Below are positions 1 to 9,400 of a stretch of DNA of 64,000 nucleotides, one piece after another. Numbering within the stretch: the stretch's first letter is position 1; each line of letters begins with the position of its first letter. The DNA lies in assembly GCF_002161675.1 (NCBI RefSeq), contig NZ_NFIH01000008.1:50610-114609 (forward strand). Reading direction: 5' to 3'. The translations under genes and the position numbers were made by a program. The DNA comes from Pseudoflavonifractor sp. An44. Its GTDB lineage: Bacteria > Bacillota > Clostridia > Oscillospirales > Oscillospiraceae. Below the pieces are notes generated by a model, which was given only the letters and a program-made list of their open reading frames with translations, was not told the origin of the DNA and did no database searches.

Positions 1-975
1 GTGGCCGTACACCTCAAACTCCCGCACACCCACGTTGTACCATTTGGACACAGCCTCGCCGTACTGGGTCACACGCAGACGCACATACTGAGCGGTGACA
101 GCCTCAGCCAGTTGGTGCTCGGGCTCCAGAGTACCATCGGCAGACTCCACAAACACCTGCTGGGTCCAGTCGGTGCCGTTGGTGGAGGTCTCGATGTAGT
201 AGGTCTGGATGTTGGTCTTTTCCCAGAACACCTTGAAGCCGGTGATGGTGCGCTCCTCGCCCAGGTTCAGCTGGAGCCAGCGCTCGGTGGTACCCTTTCC
301 ATCGTTGTTGGTACCCCAGCGGGAGGCCTCATCATAGTTGCCATCGATGGTGGCGGAGGGGGGGAACTGGTCGGTCTCGGTGTCGGAGGCAGTGGCGGTG
401 ACGCCGCTCAGGCGGGCCAGGTTGCCGATGACGGGGACCACCTCATCGTTGCCGTACACCTCGAACTCACGCACGCCCACGTTCCACCAGTTGGACACGG
501 ACTGGCCGTACTTGGTGACGCTCAGACGCACATAGCGGGCCACCACAGCGTTCTCCAGCTGGTGCTCCACCTCACGGGCGGCAGCAGCGCCGGTGACCAC
601 CACCTGCTGGGTCCACTCAGAGCCATCGGTGGAGGTCTCAATGGTGTAGTCCTGGATGTTGGTCTTCTCCCAGAATACCTTAAAGCTGTCGATGGAGTAC
701 CGGGCGCCCAGGTCCAGCTGGAGCCAGCGCTCGGTGGTGCCCTTGCCATCGTTGTTGGTTCCCCAGCGGGAGGTATCCTCATAGTTGCCGTCAATGGTGG
801 CAGAGGGGGGGAACTTGTCGGTCTCGGTGTCGGAGGCAGTGGCTACCACGCCGTCCAGGCGGGCCAGATTCACATTGTCCGCCTTGGGCTGAGCTGCCGC
901 CGATGCGGCCAGACCGCTGGTGAGCATCACAGCTGCCAACAGTGCGGCCAGTCCGCGCTTCAGGGACTTCTTCAT
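1..975 (-). CDS. Secreted protein with two tandem F5/8 type C (discoidin-like) domains, 3' end outside window
   Basis: The start is the ATG at 975, giving MKKSLKRGLAALLAAVML, a typical signal peptide ending near ASAAAA around residue 29; GAAGAGG lies upstream. The rest of the visible 325 codons is two copies of a ~145-residue domain (about residues 37-180 and 183-325). Each opens with NLARL.GV.ATASDTETD and has RWGTNNDGKGTTERWLQL, FKVFWEKTNIQ and a closing VGVREFEVYG. This is the coagulation factor 5/8 C-terminal (CBM32/discoidin) fold, which usually binds galactose-type or other glycans on secreted enzymes. The two copies are also very alike in DNA (for example 275-330 and 713-770), so the duplication looks recent. 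Any catalytic domain or sorting tail would lie left of the window. Function beyond glycan binding is unknown. Confidence 0.88.
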   Translation of the reverse strand, partial: MKKSLKRGLAALLAAVMLTSGLAASAAAQPKADNVNLARLDGVVATASDTETDKFPPSATIDGNYEDTSRWGTNNDGKGTTERWLQLDLGARYSIDSFKVFWEKTNIQDYTIETSTDGSEWTQQVVVTGAAAAREVEHQLENAVVARYVRLSVTKYGQSVSNWWNVGVREFEVYGNDEVVPVIGNLARLSGVTATASDTETDQFPPSATIDGNYDEASRWGTNNDGKGTTERWLQLNLGEERTITGFKVFWEKTNIQTYYIETSTNGTDWTQQVFVESADGTLEPEHQLAEAVTAQYVRLRVTQYGEAVSKWYNVGVREFEVYGH

Positions 976-1382
976 ACGTTACACCTCTTCCTTCTTGTCT
1001 TCTCTTGTACTTAGGGCAAGCTTCGCCGGATGTGTTCCGCCCAAAAAAGAATAACCACACGCCCACTGCCTCAATCTGAAGGTCCCATCACCCATTCCTC
1101 TCGTCCGAAGCAGTGACACATGTGGTTATGCCTGATTGAACAGTAACATCCCAATGGCCGACAGTTCCACCCCCAGTGGGGAAACCGTCGGCTGTGTGCC
1201 GAATCTATTGCCTTTATAGTAATGATAACAGACCAATTTTCACCTGTCCACAGACGGAACAGCCAAACCCATCGGGAAAATTCTATGCATTTTTCACAAG
1301 TTTTCCACCTGTGCGGTCTGCCTCGTTGCGGTGTTTCACACAATCCCCAGGGGCAAAATAGGCAATTTTTATTAAAAATAGG
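976..1382. other. Intergenic region, no gene seen
   Basis: This AT-richer spacer lies between the discoidin gene and the sorting-tail remnant; both are read leftward. It must hold the promoter of the leftward gene, but I see no convincing -35/-10 pair. Short open frames here have no ribosome site or recognisable product. Confidence 0.5.
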
Positions 1383-1418
1383 AACTGCTGAGAAGCGAAA
1401 GCCCGCTTCTCAGCAGTT
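1383..1418 (-). terminator. Intrinsic terminator after the sorting-tail remnant
   Basis: A 14-bp perfect stem (AACTGCTGAGAAGC / GCTTCTCAGCAGTT) with an 8-nt loop lies 30 bp beyond the remnant's stop codon. On the minus strand it is followed by a T-rich run (CCTATTTTTA). The plus-strand side also has five T, so it may work in both directions. Confidence 0.75.
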
Positions 1419-1447
1419 TTTGGAGCAAATTACTAACCTGCGGCCAA

Positions 1448-1921
1448 TTAGCGCTGACGGCGGCGATGCACCACAACGGCGCCCCCCAACAGGGCCAGAG
1501 AGGCGGCCAGAGTCACCACGTAGAGGGTGACGGTGGCGTCGTCGCCGGTCTGAGGCACGTTCTCAGGCTTTTGGGTGACCTGAGGCTTGTCGGTGACCTC
1601 GGGGGCGGGTGTGGGAGTCACCTGGGGCTGCTCGCCCTGGACGGTGAGGGTGGCGGTGCAGGTGACGCCGTTCTCCTGGTAGGTGACGGTGACGGTGTCG
1701 CCGGCGGCCTCAAAGTCGGAGACGGTGGCCAGCGTGGTGACATCCCGGGAGTAGCCGGAGTCATAGGTGGCGGTGACGGTGAGGTCCAGCTTGCCGCCAT
1801 CGGTGTAGGGGGCATTCTGCTGGACGGTGATGCCGGTGAGCTTGGACAGGGTCAGCTGATCGGCGGGCACGTCCACCCCGGCCACGGAGGCCACGCCGCT
1901 GGCCTGGGCACGTCTATCCAC
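1448..1921 (-). pseudogene. Beheaded C-terminus of a wall-anchored protein (Ig-like domain plus VPQTGD sorting tail)
   Basis: The readable frame extends only from an in-frame stop at 1940-1942 to the stop at 1448. It encodes about 157 residues: a bacterial Ig-like domain (about residues 20-95, with KLDLTVTATYDSGYSRDVT), a Pro/Thr-rich linker (TPTPAPEVTDKPQVTQKP), then VPQTGDD, a hydrophobic span (VTLYVVTLAASLALLGGAVVV) and a basic end (HRRRQR). That is the end of a sortase substrate. It has no signal peptide, no ribosome site at the GTG at 1921, and no export route, so a sorting signal is useless here. I read it as the remnant of a larger gene whose 5' part was lost. It could be a tiny gene with a poor start, but that is less likely. 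Confidence 0.72.
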
Positions 1922-2061
1922 ATCCGCACCAAATTTCAGTCACCCAATTTTGTACAAAGAGCACATATTTTCTTGGTCACAAATTCCTCGCGCTGTTATA
2001 TTCATCCAATCTATAGTCTGTTCTTCTCTAATTTCTCAGGCATCGCCTTGTTCCCCTGGCG

Positions 2062-2575
2062 AGGGGAGACGCGCTCCGCTGGGGTCCATTTTGACTGGCC
2101 AAAATGGACGAAAAGCCACTTAGGGCGTTCCCCCCTAAGGACCTCCCTGGGGTACGAGGCTGGAACTGCGTCAAGCCTGGATTCGGCCCGTCACCCTTGC
2201 TGTGGCTCCTGTTCCTGCCACCACACCAGGCCCCCTGGGCAACTGGCCCTACAGCTGGGCGGTTTCCATGTCCGGGCCTACTTAAGGAAAAGCGGCGTTT
2301 CCGCCGCCGGGAGCCATACCGCCGATAGCTGGGAACAGCGGCTCACCAGGGTAAGGCCCTGGTGGTAGAAGTTTTACTTGCCGTAGAAGCTGACACTTAC
2401 AAAAGAATTGCCATGCTATCTATGTGACCCCGACGGACCAAGGGCCGAAAAGAGGAGGACGCAGGGGCTCCCCGTACCGCGGGGTGGATTCCACAAGGCG
2501 GGGGAAGACCCCGCCTTTGGCGGTCTTTGGTGACTTTCTGGCGGCAGAAAGTCACCCCAGCGGAGCGTCCCTGCC
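2062..2575 (-). repeat. Dispersed ~510-bp hairpin element, copy 1
   Basis: The ends are inverted repeats: GGGAGACGCGCTCCGCTGGGG at the left and the complementary CCCCAGCGGAGCGTCCC at the right. Just inside each end is a hairpin: CCATTTTG/CAAAATGG near 2086-2110 and GTGACTTTCTG/CAGAAAGTCAC near 2530-2555. Between them are the family's conserved blocks: CTTAGGGCGTT..CCCTAAG, GGCGGCG-type stems, and CCGCGGGGTGGATTCCAC followed by GGCGGGGGAAGACCCCGCC. It is inverted relative to the other full copies. The core length is 514 bp, the same as copies 4 and 5. No credible coding frame was found. Confidence 0.88.
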
Positions 2576-2610
2576 AGGCTGGCAAGCCAGACCCGAGTCC
2601 TCGGAGAAAG

Positions 2611-2668
2611 TCAATCCCTCCGACCCGGCTTACGCCGGGCCACCTCCCTTTACACAAGGGAGGCTTTT
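2611..2668 (+). repeat. 58-bp hairpin module, copy 1 of 2
   Basis: TCAATCCCTCCGACCCGGC..ACGCCGGG followed by ACCTCCCTTTACACAAGGGAGGCTTTT recurs at 20132-20190 with one or two changes. Both copies sit about 30-40 bp beyond a ~510-bp element end. The second half has a terminator-like form (CCTCCCTT..AAGGGAGG then TTTT), reading rightward. Confidence 0.75.
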
Positions 2669-2674
2669 GATGCA

Positions 2675-2710
2675 AAAAAGTACGGCCAGATTTCTCTGAC
2701 CGTACTTTCT
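2675..2710 (-). terminator. Terminator of the wall-anchored phosphatase gene
   Basis: Stem AAGTACGGTCAG / CTGGCCGTACTT with a 6-nt loop, then TTTTT on the minus strand, 15 bp past the stop. The stem sequence recurs at 11363-11399 and 12041-12073, after two other sorting-tail 3' ends. Confidence 0.85.
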
Positions 2711-2724
2711 CACTTGTTTTGAAA

Positions 2725-4923
2725 TTAGCCGCGGCGACGGCGCAGGGTCACCACAGCACCCATGCCAGCGGCGGACAGCACCAGAATGCTGAACATCAGG
2801 CCCAGCTGGGCGTTGTCACCAGTCTGAGGCACGTTGCTCTCAGGCTTCTGGGTGGTCTGGGGCTTGTCGGTGCTCTGAGGCTTGTCGGTGGCCTCAGGAG
2901 CCTGGGAGGCCTCGGGCTTGTCGGTGGTCTCGGGAGCGCCACCGGCGGTGAGGCCGTTCATGGCGTCGCTCAAAGCAGCCACAGCGGCGTTCACGGTAGC
3001 CTGGTCGTCCTCGGTGAGGGCCTCGTCGGCCATGACAGCCTGAGCGTTCTGGAGAGCCGTGCGGAAGGTGGCCACGGACTCAGCGGTGTAGCCGGTGAGG
3101 TCGATGCCCTTAGCCTCACCGATGAGGTCCTCCAGGATGGACTTGTCGGCCTTGTAGCGCTGGGCCAGAATGGCGTTGAGCAGGTCACCAGCGGCCTTGT
3201 CCACGTCCTCCTGCATGGCGTCGCCGTCCTCAGCCACCTTCTTGGCGGCATCCAGAGCGTCCACCAGCGTCTTCCAGTTGGCCTCCACGTACTTGTCGGC
3301 CTCATCCATCATGGCCTCGGCACGCTGGATGACCAGATTCAGCACGTCCTTGTTGCCCTGAGTCAGGCCCAGGCCCCAGATGCCTTCCAGCAGGTTGTCC
3401 CAAGCGGTGTTCACCTCAGCCTGGGTGGCGTTGGGGTTGTCCAGCACGTTCTTGGCCTCGGTGAGAGCCTTCTCAAAGGCTGCCTTGGCGGAGTCGGTGA
3501 CGCCCTCGGTGGACAGGGTCACAGCGTAGTCATAGGTCTTTTGCAGCAGGCTGGTGTTGGCGGTCTCACGGTTGATGGTGAAGGTGTCCACCACGCTCAT
3601 GTCGCTGGTGCGGTAGGTGGTGATGGTGAAGGCGTCCTCAGACACGTCCACACGGGACACGTTGGGCACCCGCTCCTGGTTCTGGACGGCGGAGTACTCA
3701 TACTTGGTGCTCTGGATGGTGTAGAACTTGGAGCCAGAGGCGGAGTTGGCGGTGACATACAGGATGCCGTCGGGGTTGGTGACGGACTCAGGGATGCCGT
3801 CGCCGTCCTGGTCGGTGTACTTGTCAGACTCGGTGATGGGGGTCAGGCCGTCCATCATGTAAGTACGCACATACACGTGGTCGTGGCCCATGAGCACCAC
3901 GTCGATGTCCAGGTCCTCGAACACGGGCACCAGAGCCTCACGGCGCTGGAGGATGTCGCCATCCACGGCGTGGCTGGCCACGGAGTAGACGGAGTGGTGG
4001 AAGGTGACCACCTTCCAGTCCACGTCACCGGCCTCGGCGATGGCCTGCTCCATGAAGGCCTTGTGCTCGGCGGTGGACATGCTGTTGCTGTTCAGAGCCA
4101 AAAACAGGGTATTGTTGTACACAAACCAGTAGTCGCCGCCGGCGTTGGTGACGCCCAGCTCGGACTCGTTGGGCACGTTGAAGTGCTGGTCATAGGCGTT
4201 GCTGGAGGAGTCGTGGTTGCCCACGACGGTGGCCACGGGCAGGCTCAGCAGCTCGTCGTGGTCCAGGTAGCCGTTGTACTGGTCCTCGTTGGAGGCGGTG
4301 TTCACCTGGTCACCGGCGGAGAGGAGGAAGTCCACCCCGTCAAACTGGGTGCTGTCGGCGATGATGCCCAGGGTCTTGTCCCAGCCCTGGGTGTCGCTGT
4401 CGGCGTTGCCGCTGGCGCCAATCTGGGGGTCACCGGCCAAGGCAAAGGAGAACGCGCCGTTGGTGGCGGTGGTGAAGGTGGCCACGTCGGACTTCTCCTC
4501 CCCATTCACCAGCTGATAGGCGTAGACGGTGCCGGGCTCCAGGCCGGTGATGGTGGCCTGGTTGGACCACTTGCCGCTCTCGTTGGCGGGGGTGGAGGTG
4601 GCATCAAACTTGGCGGCATTCTCGGGCATAGCGCCGTTCACCAGCTGGCTCTGCTTGGCCACCAGCACGTAGCCGGCTCCCTCCTGGGCGGCATACCAGG
4701 TGGCATTCATCTGGGTGTTATTGGCGCCCACGCTCAGCAGCACGTCGGTGAAGCTGGTGCTGGCCAGAGTCTGGACCCCGCTGTTCTCCTGAGCGGTGAC
4801 AGCGGTCTGGGTCTGGTCGGGGACGTTGGAGGTCTGAGCCAGAGAGGGCAGGGCGGCCAGCTGGAACACCAGGCAGGTGCCGAGGACGCCGGAGATCACT
4901 TTCTTTGCGTTTTTGTGTAACAT
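2725..4923 (-). CDS. Wall-anchored purple-acid-type metallophosphoesterase with FIVAR stalk
   Basis: The 732-aa protein starts at the ATG at 4923 (AAGGAGAGAAAGT upstream); an in-frame extension to 5049 runs into the neighbour and has no ribosome site. Residues 1-35 are a signal peptide (MLHKNAKKVISGVLGTCLVF). An N-terminal fibronectin-like purple acid phosphatase domain (with ITGLEPGTVYAYQLV) follows. Next comes the calcineurin-like core with its metal motifs in order: GDPQ, GDQV, GNHD, HHSVYS and GHDHVYVRT. Residues from about 490 form FIVAR-type three-helix repeats (LDLTGYTAESVATFRTAL-like). A TDKPEASQ linker leads to VPQTGD, a hydrophobic span and RRRRG, the sortase signal. It probably releases phosphate from phosphomonoesters at the cell surface; the substrate is not known. 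It is 31 bp behind the YibE/F gene and probably cotranscribed with it. Confidence 0.9.
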   Translation of the reverse strand: MLHKNAKKVISGVLGTCLVFQLAALPSLAQTSNVPDQTQTAVTAQENSGVQTLASTSFTDVLLSVGANNTQMNATWYAAQEGAGYVLVAKQSQLVNGAMPENAAKFDATSTPANESGKWSNQATITGLEPGTVYAYQLVNGEEKSDVATFTTATNGAFSFALAGDPQIGASGNADSDTQGWDKTLGIIADSTQFDGVDFLLSAGDQVNTASNEDQYNGYLDHDELLSLPVATVVGNHDSSSNAYDQHFNVPNESELGVTNAGGDYWFVYNNTLFLALNSNSMSTAEHKAFMEQAIAEAGDVDWKVVTFHHSVYSVASHAVDGDILQRREALVPVFEDLDIDVVLMGHDHVYVRTYMMDGLTPITESDKYTDQDGDGIPESVTNPDGILYVTANSASGSKFYTIQSTKYEYSAVQNQERVPNVSRVDVSEDAFTITTYRTSDMSVVDTFTINRETANTSLLQKTYDYAVTLSTEGVTDSAKAAFEKALTEAKNVLDNPNATQAEVNTAWDNLLEGIWGLGLTQGNKDVLNLVIQRAEAMMDEADKYVEANWKTLVDALDAAKKVAEDGDAMQEDVDKAAGDLLNAILAQRYKADKSILEDLIGEAKGIDLTGYTAESVATFRTALQNAQAVMADEALTEDDQATVNAAVAALSDAMNGLTAGGAPETTDKPEASQAPEATDKPQSTDKPQTTQKPESNVPQTGDNAQLGLMFSILVLSAAGMGAVVTLRRRRG

Positions 4924-4954
4924 ACTTTCTCTCCTTACTGACATTCTTACAACT

Positions 4955-6112
4955 TTATTGAGAAACCTGAGACAACTCAGGGGTTCTCCACTTGGGATAC
5001 ACCGCCGCAGAGACCAGGGAGGCCAGGGGGACGGTGAGGATGACGGCACAGGTGCCGCACAGGCCGTGGGCCATCTCCAGGGCGATGTAGTCGGAGTGGA
5101 GCAGCTGCACGGGGTCGGTGCCGTAGGTCATCAGCACCAGCAGGGTGGTGAGGGAGCCGCCGGCAAAGGCAAAAATCAGGGTGTTGCTCATGGTGCCGAT
5201 CATGTCCCGGCCCATGCGCAGCCCGGCCCGCCACAGTCCACGCCCGGTGATGTCCGGGTCGGCCAGGCGCACCTCCCACAGAGCGGACAACAGGGACACC
5301 GCCACGTCCATCACAGCGCCCAGGGAGGCGATCATGGTGGCGGCAAAGAGCACCGTGGAGATGTTCAGGCCCGTGTTCTGGGCGGCCACCAACAGGTTTT
5401 CTGCATCGCTGCTCTTAAATCCGGACAGGTGGAGCAGCAGGGAAAAGAGGAGAAACAGCCCGCAGGACACAAACTCGCCTGCCAGCACCACCCCGATGCC
5501 CAGCACCCCTCGGGGGGACAGGCCGTAGATGAGAAAGACGGTGACGGCCGTGGACACCAGCACCATGGCCAGCCCCGCCAGAATGGGGGAGCCGCCGGAG
5601 TAGATGACCGGCACGGTGATCTTCAGCAGGAACACCAGAGAGAAGGCCAGAGCCAGAGTGGCGTAAAAGCCCTTTTCCCCGCCCACCAGCAACATCAACA
5701 GCAGGAAGATGGCCACCGCCACCCCCAGGCCCACGCTGCGGTCGTACTGGTAGAGGGTGTAGTAAGGCTCCACGTTTTCCGGGGCGTCCACACACACCAC
5801 CACCCGCATCCCCTCACGGGCCAGGATGTTGTGGGTATTGGTGAGGTAGTTGGTGAGGGTGATCTGGGAGCCGTCCTTGAGCTCAATGGTGAGGGTCTGC
5901 TCCCCCAGCTGGGGGCCGCCCTTCAAATCGCTGGGGGTGAGGTCCTCCTCCACCACCTCCAGCACGGTGCCGGAGATATAGGAGACGGTGTCAGACACCA
6001 AGCTTTGAAAGGACACCGACACCGAGGGCATAACCGCCAGCACGGCGGTGACCAAACAAACGAAAATTGCCAGAATACGCTGCCCAAACCGGGGGTTGTG
6101 GATGATTTGCAT
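4955..6112 (-). CDS. YibE/F family membrane protein
   Basis: This is a 385-aa integral membrane protein. Its N-terminal segment (AIFVCLVTAVLAVM) is followed by an extracytoplasmic ~100-residue domain with GTVLEVVEEDLTP and LKDGSQITLTNYL, then about seven more hydrophobic spans (VAIFLLLMLLVGG, LALAFSLVFLLKI, IASLGAVMDVAVS, and FAFAGGSLTTLLVL). This order and length match the YibE/F-like family (PF07907), which has no established biochemical role; a transport function is only inferred. The ATG at 6112 has AAGGAGTTTCTCC before it. The wall-anchored phosphatase follows 31 bp downstream on the same strand, so the two are probably an operon. Confidence 0.85.
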   Translation of the reverse strand: MQIIHNPRFGQRILAIFVCLVTAVLAVMPSVSVSFQSLVSDTVSYISGTVLEVVEEDLTPSDLKGGPQLGEQTLTIELKDGSQITLTNYLTNTHNILAREGMRVVVCVDAPENVEPYYTLYQYDRSVGLGVAVAIFLLLMLLVGGEKGFYATLALAFSLVFLLKITVPVIYSGGSPILAGLAMVLVSTAVTVFLIYGLSPRGVLGIGVVLAGEFVSCGLFLLFSLLLHLSGFKSSDAENLLVAAQNTGLNISTVLFAATMIASLGAVMDVAVSLLSALWEVRLADPDITGRGLWRAGLRMGRDMIGTMSNTLIFAFAGGSLTTLLVLMTYGTDPVQLLHSDYIALEMAHGLCGTCAVILTVPLASLVSAAVYPKWRTPELSQVSQ

Positions 6113-6338
6113 GGAGAAACTCCTTCCTTGTCTTCGCTGTACATCATCCTACTCGCCTGGAGGCGGCAAACGCTATCTTGCGTCGGTAAAACCAATGTAA
6201 AGATCTTGCAAATTCAGAAAAATAGTTCCTAAATTCATTGATATAAATTGAAAAATCCAGGAATGACAGTTTTCACCACCAAAATCCAAAAATTCGGGAA
6301 TGGAACTGGGCAGAACCGCCAAGCCAGAGTTGGGGATT

Positions 6339-6375
6339 CTGACAATTTATACAAAAAACGAGTTCTATATATAAA
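6339..6375 (+). promoter_or_regulatory. Possible promoter of the beta-helix gene
   Basis: CTGACA at 6339-6344 is followed after 18 nt by TTCTAT, embedded in the AT tract TATATATAAAG. The match is only moderate. A hairpin (GAGGCC..GGCCTC, 6427-6446) lies in the presumed 5' leader, just before the ribosome site. Confidence 0.35.
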
Positions 6376-6471
6376 GTGTATATACATCCCGCCCACAGGC
6401 GTGGTATCATGAGAGATAAGCACCCAGAGGCCGGGGTACGGCCTCGCGGAGAGAAGAGAAAGGATGATACC

Positions 6472-9400
6472 ATGCTGAAAAAATCCTTGAGTCTGCTGCT
6501 GGCAGGCGCCCTGACGGTATCCCTGGCCGTTCCCGCTGTGGCGGGCAACTCCCAGGCCCAACCCAAACAGGACACCTCCTACGGCACCACCTACTATCTG
6601 GACGCCTCCATTGGCAAGACCGACGGGGACGGCCTGACCCCGGCCAATGCCTTTGACAGCCTGGAGGACATCAACGCCAAGACCTTCCAGCCCGGAGACC
6701 AGATTCTCATCAAGGCCGGTACCCAGTACACCGGCACCCTGTGGCCCAAGGGCTCCGGCTGCGAGGGCTACCCCATTGTCATCGACATGTACGGCGAGGG
6801 GGACAAGCCCCTCATCGACGGCAACGGCGCCTACTTCATGCCCCAGGTCAAGGACTGGCAGGGTCCCTTCACCGGAGAGACCGGGGACCAGATCGGCGCT
6901 GCGGTGTACCTGTACAACCAGGAGTACATCGAGATCAACAACCTGGAAGTAAAAAACCAGGGGGACAACGTCAACCGGGACCGCAGCGGCATCCGGGTGG
7001 AGGGCTATGACTACGGGGTCATTGACCACATCTACATCCGCAACTGCTACGTCCACGACGTGCGGGGCTACAACGGTCAGGACGACATCTACCCCGTAGT
7101 GCCCACCAACCCCGACGGAAGCCCCACCGACGGCTTTACCGACGAGGACCAGACCAACCCCAACACCACCAACACCTTCTGGGGCGCTCGTACCACCCAC
7201 CGCACCGGCGGCATCAACTTTGTCACCTACACCGCCCGACTGCCGGAGAGCAAAAACGAGTTCAACGTCCCCGTGCAGGAGCTGGACGAGACCAAGCAGA
7301 TCACCACCTTCAACGACATTCTCATTGAGAACAACACCGTGGAGAACTGCCAGGCCAACGGCATCACCACCACCAACGTCAAGGGCACCCTGGACGACGT
7401 GGCCTTCCGCCACACCAACGTGGTCATCCGGGGCAACGACATCCACAATGTCACCCGCTCCGGCATCATCCCCATCTACACCAACGGGGTGCTGGTGGAG
7501 TACAACAAGGTGGACACCTTCCAGAGCACCTACGAGGGCTATGGCTGCGGCATCTGGTGTGACCGGGCCAACGGCATGGTGTTCCAGTACAACGAGGTGT
7601 GCAATGGCGTCAACGGCAACGACGGCATGGCCTTCAACCTGGACGACATGACCCGGGACGGCGTCATCCAGTACAACTACACCCACGACAACTACGGCGG
7701 CGGCTACATGCTCCACGTCCGCCAGAACTCCTACAACCGCAACAACACCATCCGCTTCAACCTGTCGGTGAACGACAGCGGGGTGTTTACCGCCCACAAC
7801 GCCCAGATCGTGGCGGTGGGCGAGACCTCTACCACCAAGCTGGAGAGCGCCAAGGTGTACAACAACACCTTCCTGTCCAACAAGGACTGCCACGCCGTGT
7901 ACCAGGGGGACGAGGTGGACTACACCAACAACATCTGGTACTTCACCAACTCCGCCGTGGCCAATCGCAAGGACTGCTTCTACCCCGGCGCCAACTCCTC
8001 CTTTGACAACAACGTGTACATCGGCTGTGTGGCCCCCACGGATGCCAACCAGCACACCGACGATCCCCAGTTTGTGGGCGGGTCCAACCTCTTTGGCCTG
8101 ACCCGGGACCAGGCCCTGGTGAATGCCTCCCTCACCGCCAACTCCCCCTATGTGGGCGCTGGCGTGGCGGTGGAGAATAACGGCGGCCAGGACATTCTGG
8201 GCGGCAGCCTGGACACCCTGAACCTGGGCGCCATCGCCGGAGCCGGCCACCAGGCCGCGGCCGTGTCCCAGACCTACACCCCCAACGAGGTCACCAAGTA
8301 CCTCTCCGACGGCACCCAGCAGACCCAGGTCATCCACGAGACCGTGTCTGAGTCCAACACCAAGTGGGTCAACACCACCTTCAACTCCAAGAGCGTCATC
8401 TACACCAAGAAAGAGGGCAACTACCTGGAGTTTGACATGGTGGGCACTGGCGGCACCTTCACCCTCAAGCGGGGCGGCGGCGCCGGCAACGTGAAGCTGG
8501 TGGCGTACCAGGGCGGCCAGGAAGTGAAGTCCGTCACCGTGAACACCTACAACGCCACCGCCGACACCATCACCGTGGACGACTTCACCCAGCTGTCTGG
8601 GACCAACGAGGCCTACACCATCCGCGTCTACAACGCCGAGAACGGCAAGGCCGCCAACTTCGTCTCCTTCACCACCAACGTCTCCGAGACCACCCAGCCC
8701 GGCTGCGACAACGACGCCATCGCCGGTGTGGTGTTGGAACAGCCCATGGCCCAGGTCATCCCCTACGGCAAGACCTCCGTGTCCGTGGACCTGGCCTCCC
8801 ACGTGTATTTCCGCACCTGCCAGGCCCAGCAGCCCCAGGCCACTGTGACCTACACCGCCAACAACGGGGCCACCGTGGAGGGCAACACCGTCACCTTCCC
8901 CGCCCCCGGTGACTACACCGTCACCGCCCAGGCCACCTATAACGAGGTGACCGTCACCGACACCATCACCGTCTCCGTCACCCAGGGCCAAGAGCCCCAG
9001 GTGAACGTTCCCGCCGTGGACACCCGCGCCCTCACCGGGCTCATTGCCGCCTGCGAGGGTCTGGACCTGACCCAGTATGGCGAGGCCCGTCAGGACGTGT
9101 TCCAGCAGACCCTGGCCCAGGCCAAGGCCCTGCTGGAGGGCGAGGGCTACACCCAGGCCCAGGTGGACGAGATGGTGGCCCTGCTCACCACCGCCAAGAA
9201 CGGCCTGTCCCTCACCCGTGTCAACGCCGAGGACAGCGTGGTGGTGAAAAACGGCAACTGGGTGAACCTGTCCGACGCCACCCTGGACGGCGGCAAAGCG
9301 CTCAAGTGCTCCAACGCCAATGAGTCCATGACCGTGGACTTCTTCGGCAACCAGGTTCAGGTCTACGGCCGCAAGGCGGTGGGCGTGGCCATCATGACCT

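Noticed and set aside
1240..1320. DnaA-box-like sequences (CTGTCCACA, TTTTCCACC)
   Set aside because: Only isolated, imperfect matches, with no dnaA/dnaN nearby and no cluster typical of an origin.
1936..1980. Possible true start of the 1448-1921 gene (GTG at 1980, TKKICALCTK)
   Set aside because: The frame stops after 14 codons and is out of phase with the Ig-like fragment. No single small frameshift gives a convincing signal peptide.
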